A stretch of DNA of 5,489 bases from Desulfamplus sp. (GTDB lineage Bacteria > Desulfobacterota > Desulfobacteria > Desulfobacterales > Desulfobacteraceae). This document shows positions 1 through 5,358 of this stretch, piece after piece; position 1 is the stretch's first letter; every line of letters begins with the position of its first letter. The stretch is from positions 1 through 5,489 of the forward strand of contig JADFXA010000165.1 in the NCBI GenBank assembly GCA_015233755.1. Reading direction: 5' to 3'. Under the pieces are notes generated by a model. That model did not search any database, was not told the origin of the DNA, and saw only the letters and a program-made list of their open reading frames with translations. The position numbers were made by a program, and so were the translations under genes.

Positions 1-213
1 GAAAATTGCAAAATCAAGAGGTTCTTTGGTGTACATAGTTGTAATCAGAACAATTACAGACATTGTAATATTAAGAGCAAGAAGGAAATCAAGCAAAATT
101 GCAGGCAGAGGAAGTATCATTGCCATCAAGATAGCAACCATTGCAACAACCATTGCAATGTCAGATGACTCTTTTTTTAAACTTTGAAGGATTCCTGTAT
201 TTTCTTCAGCCAT
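1..213 (-). CDS. flhA: Flagellar export gate ring protein FlhA, N-terminal fragment
   Basis: FlhA is the largest export-gate protein. Its membrane part conducts protons to drive export, and its cytoplasmic domain forms a nonameric ring that docks chaperone-substrate complexes. Only the first 71 codons lie in the window; the gene runs off the left edge, and the family is usually near 690 residues. The translation starts MAEENTGILQSL, followed by two hydrophobic segments at about residues 19-36 and 38-60. Between them and after them are the family-typical ILPLPAILLDFLLALNI stretch (about 33-49) and the TKEPLDFAIF stretch (about 62-71). The ATG at 213-211 is well supported by a strong Shine-Dalgarno site 7 bases upstream. 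It is last in the visible gene order, 148 bases after flhB, and may have its own promoter in that gap. Identity is confident from the N-terminal motif and context; I cannot judge whether the full gene is intact. Confidence 0.95.
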   Translation of the reverse strand, partial: MAEENTGILQSLKKESSDIAMVVAMVAILMAMILPLPAILLDFLLALNITMSVIVLITTMYTKEPLDFAIF

Positions 214-220
214 TGAATTT

Positions 221-227
221 CCTCCTT
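221..227 (-). promoter_or_regulatory. Strong Shine-Dalgarno site of flhA
   Basis: The minus strand reads AAGGAGG, then 7 bases, then the flhA ATG. This is a near-perfect match to the anti-Shine-Dalgarno sequence at ideal spacing, and it decides the flhA start. It is much stronger than the sites before fliM, fliN or fliR in the same operon. Confidence 0.85.
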
Positions 228-312
228 ATATGTTTTAACAGATGCTCTGACTTTCACAGATGTTTGACGGATACGCCAAAAAAATGACATATCTAATTTA
301 ATAATGCCCGAA

Positions 313-341
313 ATTATACCAGCAAGGTCATAGTGTAGGAA
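313..341 (-). promoter_or_regulatory. Candidate sigma-70 extended -10 promoter for flhA
   Basis: The minus strand carries TGGTATAAT at 321-313, a perfect match to the extended -10 consensus TGnTATAAT. A weak -35-like TTCCTA (three of six consensus positions) lies at 341-336 with a 17-base spacer; extended -10 promoters tolerate poor -35 boxes. Transcription would start near 306, giving flhA a leader of roughly 90 bases. The adjacent palindrome at 339-356 overlaps the edge of the -35 region, where a repressor or activator could act. In AT-rich DNA a TATAAT can arise by chance, so this is a moderate call based on the full extended motif in an intergenic location. Confidence 0.45.
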
Positions 342-364
342 CAACGATCGTTGTTCTCTACCTA
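331..364 (-). repeat. 18-bp perfect palindrome and extended stem-loop at the flhB stop
   Basis: Positions 339-356 read GAACAACGATCGTTGTTC, which equals its own reverse complement. As minus-strand RNA, the dyad extends outward with a single-base bulge (A at 357), four more pairs (358-361 with 335-338), another bulge (334), and three pairs in which the flhB stop codon TAG (364-362) pairs with 333-331. The loop would be GATC. No U-run follows, so it is not an intrinsic terminator. It could be a DNA operator for a dimeric regulator or an RNA processing or stability element. The GAAC and GTTC half-sites are 10 bases apart, which does not fit a Bacillus-type LexA box, where the spacing is 4. Confidence 0.7.
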
Positions 365-1435
365 AATACGTTTACCCTTTAATTTGTAAACATAGGCAAG
401 AAGCTCTGCCACAGCTTGGAATAGATCTGGCGGAACTGTCTGACCTACTTCAACCATAGAATACAAATTTCGAGCCAACTCTTTGTTTTCCACAAGAGGG
501 ACTCCAGACTCTTCCGCAATTCTCCTTATGTTTGCAGCAACAGCACCTGCACCTTTAGCAAGAATCGTAGGTGCTTCCATTGTTGCACCATCATATTTTA
601 TAGCAACTGCAAGACGGGTCGGGTTGGTTACTACAACATCAGCTTTTGGAACATCTGCCATCATTCTTTGGCGTGCAGCTTGTGCCTGAATCTGCCTTAT
701 CTTTGATTTAATTTGAGGATCACCCTCTGTCTGTTTAAATTCCTCCTTAACCTCCTGCTTGGTCATCTTTTGATCCTCAAGAAACTGCCATTTTTGATAG
801 GCATAATCAAGGATCGCAATAAGTGCCATAACTAAAATAATTTTTATAACAATATTAAAAGATAACTTCATTATATAGAGAAGAATAAAAGAGATGCTGT
901 TGTCATAAAGCCTTATAATATTATCAATTTCACCCTTAACCGCAATATAGGCAACTGCAAAAACAATAACTAATTTTAGAACACTTTTAACAAGCTCAAT
1001 CAAAGACCTTGATGAAAATATCCGCATGAATCCAGAAAGAGGGTTTATTTTAGATAGTTTAGGCTCAAGTGCTTCCCATGAGATATGGAATCCCACCTGA
1101 AATAGATTAGATGCAAAGGCTGCAAAAAATACAGCAATAAGGATAGGAGTGAGCATCAGAAACATAATCTCTGAATAGCGGAAAAATAGGTTTATTACTT
1201 CACTGTCTGTCAATATCGGCACACCTTCAAAACGCAAGGTGTGGTCCATCATAGCAAGACAATTGTTGTATATCATTGATGCAAAAGCACGCAGAGCCAA
1301 AACTCCTGCAAGCAGAACAAATACAGAGGGTATCTCCATACTTTTTGCAACTTGTCCCTGTTCGCGAGCTTTAGTAAGTTTCCTTGCGGATGCATCTTCT
1401 GTCTTCTCACCACCACCACCTGGAGCTTCTGCCAT
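362..1435 (-). CDS. flhB: Flagellar export specificity switch protein FlhB
   Basis: FlhB sits at the flagellar export gate and, after self-cleavage, switches export from rod/hook to filament substrates. The 357-residue product has normal length. It opens with the family pattern EKTEDASARKLTKAREQGQVAKSMEI (about 10-35), followed by four membrane segments near 34-56, 88-114, 147-166 and 183-210. Next comes the linker helix with KQEVKEEFKQTEGDPQIKSKIRQ (about 226-248), then the soluble cleavage domain with VPKADVVVTNPTRLAVAIKYD (262-282) and the AKGAGAVAANIRRIAEESGVPLVENKELARNLY block (293-325). The self-cleavage Asn271-Pro272 is intact, but the motif is NPTR instead of the usual NPTH. The start lies 3 bases after the fliR stop, with AGGAGG (1451-1446) inside the end of fliR, so translation is probably coupled. 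The TAG stop is part of a stem-loop. Confidence 0.98.
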   Translation of the reverse strand: MAEAPGGGGEKTEDASARKLTKAREQGQVAKSMEIPSVFVLLAGVLALRAFASMIYNNCLAMMDHTLRFEGVPILTDSEVINLFFRYSEIMFLMLTPILIAVFFAAFASNLFQVGFHISWEALEPKLSKINPLSGFMRIFSSRSLIELVKSVLKLVIVFAVAYIAVKGEIDNIIRLYDNSISFILLYIMKLSFNIVIKIILVMALIAILDYAYQKWQFLEDQKMTKQEVKEEFKQTEGDPQIKSKIRQIQAQAARQRMMADVPKADVVVTNPTRLAVAIKYDGATMEAPTILAKGAGAVAANIRRIAEESGVPLVENKELARNLYSMVEVGQTVPPDLFQAVAELLAYVYKLKGKRI

Positions 1436-1438
1436 ATA

Positions 1439-2230
1439 TTACCCGCCTCCTGATGCCCATAAAAAGATAGACAAAAATAGAGCTTTTAAACCACCAATAT
1501 ACTCTCTTGTAACTATCTTGATAATTTCAAGAGAAAATCCAAAGAGCATAAAACCAACAAGTATTTGAAACGGAAAAGCTACCGTCATTATATTCATCTG
1601 AGGTGCAAACTTACCAGTTAAACCTAAAGCTACGTTTGTAAATAAAAGTGAGGCAATTACAGGTGCTCCAATCTTTATGGCAAGAACAAAAAGCTCTGTT
1701 CCTTGTTGAGTTAATGTGTCAAGAATAGCTTGTTTAAAGAAGAAAGTACCTGGTGGAACTATTTTGAAACTATCTATCACACATAGAATAACAATGTGGT
1801 GGCCATTAAATAGAAGAAAAGTAAGAAGTGTCATCCAGTAGGATATCTCTTCGAGAATGGAAACATTTGCTCCTGTTAATGGATCAACGACATTGACCAT
1901 TGAAAATCCCATCTGAAATCCTATGATCTGCCCTGAAAACTGGATAGCACCAAGAAAAAATCTAACACAAAGTGAAAGCACAAGGCCTATCATAAGTTCA
2001 GTAAAAATAAGCAGCCCTGTTTCAATAGCAGTTTCAGGAAAGAGCGATGAGTCAATATCAACAACTGAGTATAAAAGAAGAGATAAAACCATACAAAGGC
2101 AGGTCTTTACCACTCGAGGAACTACCCTTGTGGCAAAGATGGGGAGCATAAAAAGGACAACACTAAATCTTGCAAGAACAAGCAGAAAAACTTTGAACTC
2201 ATCAACATTGTAAAGATTTAGTATGGGCAT
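1439..2230 (-). CDS. fliR: Flagellar export gate protein FliR
   Basis: FliR is the single-copy subunit that joins the FliP5-FliQ4 helix in the core of the type III export gate. The product has 263 residues, typical for the family, and is almost wholly hydrophobic, with segments near 12-32, 40-58, 69-94, 129-151, 180-205 and 215-240. Family motifs are visible: ELMIGLVL (78-85), GQIIGFQMGFSMVNVVDPLTG (100-120), LLFNGHH (139-145) and NVALGLTGKFAPQMNIMTVAFPFQI (199-223). The ATG at 2230 gives the expected N-terminus. Its ribosome-binding site is poor: only TTTTGAG abuts the ATG, with no well-spaced GGAG. A perfect hairpin ends 23 bases upstream. This weak start contrasts with the strong sites of flhB and flhA and fits a protein needed in one copy per flagellum, though that link is inference. 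Confidence 0.97.
   Translation of the reverse strand: MPILNLYNVDEFKVFLLVLARFSVVLFMLPIFATRVVPRVVKTCLCMVLSLLLYSVVDIDSSLFPETAIETGLLIFTELMIGLVLSLCVRFFLGAIQFSGQIIGFQMGFSMVNVVDPLTGANVSILEEISYWMTLLTFLLFNGHHIVILCVIDSFKIVPPGTFFFKQAILDTLTQQGTELFVLAIKIGAPVIASLLFTNVALGLTGKFAPQMNIMTVAFPFQILVGFMLFGFSLEIIKIVTREYIGGLKALFLSIFLWASGGG
1446..1451 (-). promoter_or_regulatory. Shine-Dalgarno site of flhB inside the fliR 3' end
   Basis: The minus strand reads AGGAGG, 10 bases before the flhB ATG. The same bases encode part of the C-terminal Gly-Gly-Gly of FliR, so ribosomes finishing fliR pass over the flhB initiation site. Confidence 0.75.
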
Positions 2231-2381
2231 CTCAAAACCATATTAGAAAATTATTATGGGCGATTCATCAATCGCCCATAAGGTCTGTTTTTAATAGAGT
2301 TCCTGTAAAACTTGAACTACCTTTTGAGTTTACTGGGTAGAAAATGGATTTTTCAGGAGATAAATTTTTTCTATGCAATGC
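2231..2381 (-). other. fliQ-fliR intergenic region (151 bases)
   Basis: fliQ and fliR are usually adjacent or overlapping, so a 151-base gap is unusual. It contains the 12-bp hairpin at 2254-2281 and roughly 100 AT-rich bases upstream of it with no open frame of note in either direction. I found no convincing sigma-70, sigma-54 or sigma-28 promoter. The weak fliR start lies at its downstream end. Confidence 0.6.
2254..2281 (-). repeat. Perfect 12-bp inverted repeat (hairpin) upstream of fliR
   Basis: On the minus strand the arms are TTATGGGCGATT (2281-2270) and AATCGCCCATAA (2265-2254), with loop GATG (2269-2266). All 12 pairs are Watson-Crick and the core is GC-rich against AT-rich surroundings. 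It is followed by TAATTTTCTAAT, which has only four consecutive U starting four bases after the stem, so it is a poor intrinsic terminator at best. On the plus strand it is followed by GGTCTGTTTTT, also imperfect. It may be a dispersed intergenic palindrome (REP-like), an attenuator, or an RNA processing or protective stem inside the operon. Stem and sequence are certain; the role is not. Confidence 0.85.
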
Positions 2382-2651
2382 TTATTTTATATACATGGGA
2401 ATATTTTCAATAATGCGTGTTGTATATTCTGTGAACTGCTCAAGTATCCAAGGAGCAAAAAAGAGAAGAGCTGCAAAAACAGCAATAATCTTAGGAACAA
2501 ATGAGAGCGTCATCTCCTGAATAGATGTTACAGCTTGAAACACACTTACAGCAAGACCCACAATTAATCCAAGCATAAGCATCGGCATTGATGTCATCAA
2601 AGTCATCATAATTGCCTCTTTTGCAAATTCAATAATAAATTCAGGGGTCAT
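2382..2651 (-). CDS. fliQ: Flagellar export gate protein FliQ
   Basis: FliQ is a small two-helix membrane subunit, four copies of which wrap the FliP/FliR core of the export gate. The product has 89 residues, the standard length. Two hydrophobic segments lie near 14-40 and 54-74. Between them is the highly conserved loop VTSIQEMTLSFVPKI (41-55), and FFAPWILEQFTEYT (64-77) closes the second helix. The ATG at 2651 follows AAGG with a 7-base spacer and lies 50 bases after the fliP stop. A seven-codon open frame (2671-2648, minus strand) ends in an ATGA overlap with this start; it is probably fortuitous. The gap to fliR downstream is unusually long. Confidence 0.97.
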   Translation of the reverse strand: MTPEFIIEFAKEAIMMTLMTSMPMLMLGLIVGLAVSVFQAVTSIQEMTLSFVPKIIAVFAALLFFAPWILEQFTEYTTRIIENIPMYIK

Positions 2652-2701
2652 GCAGCTACCTTTTTGAGCATTATAGATCTAAATACTTTTTAGTTATTTT
2701 T

Positions 2702-3499
2702 TCAAAAAGTTATCCCAAAACTCTTCATCATTGATCCAATAAGAAGATTCCAACCATCTACAAGAACAAACAACATGAGCTTAAAAGGCATTGAGATCAT
2801 AACAGGCGGAAGCATCATCATACCCATTGCAAGCAAAACAGATGCAACAACCATGTCAATTACTAAAAAAGGGACATATAGGACAAAACCAATTATAAAC
2901 CCAGTCTTTAATTCACTTATAACATAGGCTGGAATCAAAATCAGAAGCGATACATCATTTCTATTTTCAGGCTTACTAACCTTAGCGCCTTTAACAAACA
3001 TGGCAATATCAGCCTCTCTTGTATTAACCAAAAGGTAATTTCTTATTGGAATCTGAGCCTCATTGAACGCCTCTTTATAGGTGATTTTGTTTTCAAGATA
3101 TGGGTTTAAAGCTTTATCATAAATCTCTTGGCCAACGGGACGCATTATAAAAAAGGTCATAAATAGAGCCAACCCCACTATTACCTGATTAGGCGGGCTT
3201 GTTTGCGTTCCAATTGCCTGCCTCAAAAAATGGAACACCACAATAATGCGGGTAAACGGGGTCATCAAAATAAGAATAGATGGTGCAAGACCAATAATTG
3301 TGAGAAGAGCTATAATCTCAAGGACAATTGCAACCTGCTCAGGATTATCTGGATTTGCTGGTTCAACTCCTATTTTAAGCGATGGGATAGGGAATGTTAC
3401 TGCGTGGGCAATATCATAATCTATTGCCATAATTGAAATAAAAATTGAAATGCAGGCAAAAAGAAGAATCAAAACTTTGTTGAAAGATTTAACTCTCAT
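2702..3499 (-). CDS. fliP: Flagellar export gate protein FliP with signal peptide
   Basis: FliP forms the pentameric core of the flagellar type III export channel in the inner membrane. The 265-residue product begins with a signal-peptide-like segment: MRVKSFNK, a hydrophobic core at about 9-25, and a plausible cleavage after Ala-His-Ala at 31-33. The usual FliP blocks follow: VAIVLEIIALLTIIGLAPSILILMTPFTRIIVVFHFLRQAIG (56-97), SPPNQVIVGLALFMTFFIM (101-119), then a periplasmic region (about 120-185). The C-terminal block is FVLYVPFLVIDMVVASVLLAMGMMMLPPVMISMPFKLMLFVLVDGW (205-250). All family blocks are present without a frameshift. The start overlaps the end of fliO by 11 bases and has AGGAG (3511-3507) 7 bases upstream, so expression is probably coupled to fliO, its assembly factor. 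Confidence 0.98.
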   Translation of the reverse strand: MRVKSFNKVLILLFACISIFISIMAIDYDIAHAVTFPIPSLKIGVEPANPDNPEQVAIVLEIIALLTIIGLAPSILILMTPFTRIIVVFHFLRQAIGTQTSPPNQVIVGLALFMTFFIMRPVGQEIYDKALNPYLENKITYKEAFNEAQIPIRNYLLVNTREADIAMFVKGAKVSKPENRNDVSLLILIPAYVISELKTGFIIGFVLYVPFLVIDMVVASVLLAMGMMMLPPVMISMPFKLMLFVLVDGWNLLIGSMMKSFGITF

Positions 3500-3902
3500 T
3501 TTTTAACTCCTGATTAACTAAATTAGAGATATTTTTATATGACTTTTCAGAGTTTAAGATGTCAGAGTTCTTAATTTCATCAGGTTTAGCTTTAGAAGAG
3601 TTAGATTCAACATTTTTAAATGTTGGATGTTCAGAAGATTTGATGGTTGCAAGAGTTTGGATATTATTAGCTGTTATGCCAATAAGAAGGGTATTTCCCA
3701 TAACTTCCATCAACACTACTTTCTCTCTTGGTGAAAAGTGGTGAAGTGCAATAACCTTAATATAATCATGCCGAGATTTAATAATATTAAGATTTGAAAA
3801 TCGTTTTAATAGGTATAAAAGAATTAAAAGAGAAGCAATTACAAGAAGAAGCACCCCTCCTGTTTTAAAAAACGCTGCCCAAATATCTGTGGAGTGTTCC
3901 AT
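3489..3902 (-). CDS. fliO: Flagellar biosynthesis protein FliO
   Basis: FliO is a membrane-anchored assembly factor that helps FliP oligomerise and is not part of the finished export gate. The 137-residue product has one membrane helix near 14-32 and basic residues (LLKRF, 31-35) at the cytoplasmic boundary. The small conserved FliO domain follows, with YIKVIALHHFSPREKVVLMEVMGNTLLIGITANNIQTLATI (47-87). The SPREKVVLMEV segment (57-67) is the clearest family signature. After about residue 88 the tail is polar and rich in Asn, Ser, Lys and Glu, probably disordered. The ATG shares its A with the fliN TAA (TAATG, one-base overlap) and no strong Shine-Dalgarno precedes it, so initiation probably depends on termination of fliN. 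FliO is poorly conserved as a family; the call rests on the motif plus its place between fliN and fliP. Confidence 0.92.
   Translation of the reverse strand: MEHSTDIWAAFFKTGGVLLLVIASLLILLYLLKRFSNLNIIKSRHDYIKVIALHHFSPREKVVLMEVMGNTLLIGITANNIQTLATIKSSEHPTFKNVESNSSKAKPDEIKNSDILNSEKSYKNISNLVNQELKNES
3507..3511 (-). promoter_or_regulatory. Shine-Dalgarno site of fliP inside fliO
   Basis: The minus strand reads AGGAG, 7 bases before the fliP ATG, within the last codons of fliO. It supports the start that overlaps fliO by 11 bases. Confidence 0.7.
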
Positions 3903-4225
3903 TAATTTGTTAAACTCTTTACCCTATCCATTGGAGTGATGATGTCTGTTAAACGCACGCCAAACTTTTCATTAACAACAACAACCTCTCCACGAGCAAT
4001 GAGCTTGCGATTAATATAAACCTCAAGAGGCTCTCCAGCAAGCTTATTAAGTTCAACAATTGATCCTTGACTTAACTGCAAAAGGTCATTTACAAGCATC
4101 TTTGTTCTACCAAGCTCTACAGAAAGCTCTAAAGGAATATCTAAAATAAATGATAACTCACGTTCTCCAGACTCATCTCCCGCAGTAACCGCTTTAGTAT
4201 CAATATTTCCATTTTGATTTGCCAT
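3902..4225 (-). CDS. fliN: Flagellar motor switch protein FliN
   Basis: FliN forms the lower part of the cytoplasmic C-ring with FliM, and takes part in rotational switching and in docking the export ATPase complex. The 107-residue product has a polar N-terminal leader (1-22) and one SpoA (surface presentation of antigens) domain at about 26-100. Typical residues are visible: LDIPLELSVELGRTKMLVNDLLQLSQGSIVELNKLAGEPLEVYINRKLIARGEVVVVNEKFGVRLTDI (28-95). This is a short FliN without the CheC-like fusion found in FliY-type proteins. The ribosome-binding site is weak (GTGAGATT before the ATG). It lies 88 bases downstream of fliM and ends in a one-base overlap with fliO. Confidence 0.97.
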   Translation of the reverse strand: MANQNGNIDTKAVTAGDESGERELSFILDIPLELSVELGRTKMLVNDLLQLSQGSIVELNKLAGEPLEVYINRKLIARGEVVVVNEKFGVRLTDIITPMDRVKSLTN

Positions 4226-4313
4226 AATCTCACACCATAACTTTTTATTTATCTTAAATTTATTAAGCCAACTTAATTTATATTGAATCTAATCAGATGC
4301 AAGTCTAATTTTC
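4226..4313 (-). other. fliM-fliN spacer
   Basis: This 88-base, very AT-rich spacer holds a small 6-bp inverted repeat (ATTAAG at 4262-4267 and CTTAAT at 4272-4277, loop CCAA). The stem is too weak for a terminator, and I see no promoter of note. Confidence 0.4.
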
Positions 4314-5297
4314 TTATTTTAATTTCAACTTCTCTTCAACCCTAAATGCCTGAAAACCTCTTCTTACACCTGCATATCCTTTTATCTTCGGAAGATCGCC
4401 TACATACCCTGTCAACATCTCAGTTGCTTCGTGATCCAGCTGGATAATATCACCTTTTTGCATAAGCCAAAGCCTCTCTCCCGTTATTTCAGTTGCCCCT
4501 AACTCTATTCTAAGTTCAATGGTGGACTCTAAAATTACAGACTCTAACATTTGGCGCCACGCAAGGTCTGTCTGCTCAATTTCAGCCTGAAATCCTGAAG
4601 CTAACTTTGATCTTAAAGGCTCTATCATTGAATAAGGAAGACAAACTATCAAATTTCCAGCAATTTGCTCAAGCTCAATCTCAAATCTTGTAACAATAAC
4701 CAAATCAGTCGGAAGAACTATTGCGGCAAATTGTGGATTCATCTCAGATCTTACAAGTGAGGTTTTAATATTTTCAATAGGTCCCCATGCTGTTTCAATA
4801 TTTTTAAGACAAGCTACAACAACCTTTTTTGTGGCAACCTCCTCAATTACCGTAAAATCTCTTCCCTCAACCCTTGCTCTACCCGAACCTTCACCACCAA
4901 AAAAAGTATCTATAAGGTTATATACAAGTTGGCTCTCAAGAATAACAAGTGCAAGACCTCTTAAAGGCTCCATTCTAAATACGTGTAAACTTGTTGGAAC
5001 AGGAAGGCTTCTTACAAATTCAGAAAATTTAAGGGTATCAAGCGGGTTGGCACTAACATCTACGTTTGTTTGAAGAAGAGTCGACATGCTTGCCCGTAAC
5101 TCTCTTGCAAGACGCTCATTAATAACATCAAAGGTGGGCATCCTTGCCCTGACAACCTTATCTTGGCTTGAGAAGTCATAAAGGGCGATACCATCGGCTG
5201 GAATAGGAGCAGCTGCCTCTTTTTCAACCTCAACTTCGCCAGAATCAAGACCAGCAAGTAGACTATCAACCTCATCTTGAGATAATATTTCGCTCAT
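4314..5297 (-). CDS. fliM: Flagellar motor switch protein FliM
   Basis: FliM is the C-ring protein that binds CheY-P and, with FliG and FliN, sets rotation direction. The 327-residue product is of normal length. It opens with the CheY-binding peptide MSEILSQDEVDSLLAGL (1-17), then an acidic, Ala/Pro-containing linker (18-36). The CheC-like middle domain (about 40-235) carries RMPTFDVINERLARELR (52-68), the LPVPTSLHVFRMEPLRG stretch (98-114), FFGGEGSGR (132-140) and EGRDFTVIE (144-152). A C-terminal SpoA domain covers about 255-322, including LWLMQKGDIIQLDHEATE (276-293). The ATG at 5297 is fixed by the canonical N-terminus, yet no Shine-Dalgarno is visible in the upstream bases, which read AAAAAGTTAAGTTTAAATA. 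It follows the fliL stop by 61 bases. Confidence 0.98.
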   Translation of the reverse strand: MSEILSQDEVDSLLAGLDSGEVEVEKEAAAPIPADGIALYDFSSQDKVVRARMPTFDVINERLARELRASMSTLLQTNVDVSANPLDTLKFSEFVRSLPVPTSLHVFRMEPLRGLALVILESQLVYNLIDTFFGGEGSGRARVEGRDFTVIEEVATKKVVVACLKNIETAWGPIENIKTSLVRSEMNPQFAAIVLPTDLVIVTRFEIELEQIAGNLIVCLPYSMIEPLRSKLASGFQAEIEQTDLAWRQMLESVILESTIELRIELGATEITGERLWLMQKGDIIQLDHEATEMLTGYVGDLPKIKGYAGVRRGFQAFRVEEKLKLK

Positions 5298-5358
5298 TAT
5301 TTAAACTTAACTTTTTAATAAAAACTTGTTCGTGAAATTATAGTTAATACACATAAAA

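Larger units (their letters stand above)
214..361 (-). other. flhB-flhA intergenic region (148 bases) with likely regulatory content
   Basis: This is one of the two long gaps in an otherwise compact operon. In transcription order it holds the 18-bp palindrome next to the flhB stop, an extended -10 element, a presumptive leader of roughly 90 bases containing a run of seven T (278-284), two direct copies of CATCTGT 18 bases apart (238-244 and 256-262), and the flhA Shine-Dalgarno site. I recognise no known riboswitch class. A 37-codon open frame (290-177, minus strand) starts in the leader and overlaps the flhA start out of frame. It has no ribosome-binding site and is not called as a gene. Confidence 0.6.

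Noticed and set aside
221..321. A riboswitch (for example a cyclic-di-GMP type) in the flhA leader.
   Set aside because: I could not match the conserved core of any riboswitch class I know to this stretch.
2240..2253. Reading the fliQ-fliR hairpin as an operon-ending intrinsic terminator.
   Set aside because: The U-tract is interrupted (TAATTTTC), and fliR, flhB and flhA follow in the same direction as expected operon members.
2648..2671. Seven-codon open frame (MLKKVAA) on the minus strand ending in an ATGA overlap with the fliQ start.
   Set aside because: It has no ribosome-binding site of its own and its AAAAAGG is more simply the fliQ Shine-Dalgarno; too short to support as a gene.
3559..3744. 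Plus-strand open frame opposite fliO, and similar open frames opposite fliP, fliR, fliM and flhB.
   Set aside because: They are antisense to well-supported flagellar genes, and their translations have no recognisable domain or ribosome site.
4262..4277. 6-bp inverted repeat ATTAAG/CTTAAT in the fliM-fliN spacer.
   Set aside because: The stem is short and AT-rich with no U-tract; it would be a very weak structure.
5060..5275. Minus-strand open frame of 71 codons inside fliM in another frame.
   Set aside because: It is fully embedded in the N-terminal part of fliM, whose own frame carries all the FliM motifs.
5337..5342. TATAAT on the minus strand between fliL and fliM, a possible fliM promoter.
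   Set aside because: The only -35-like hexamer (TTGCAA) is 19 bases away, and a lone TATAAT is expected by chance in AT-rich DNA.
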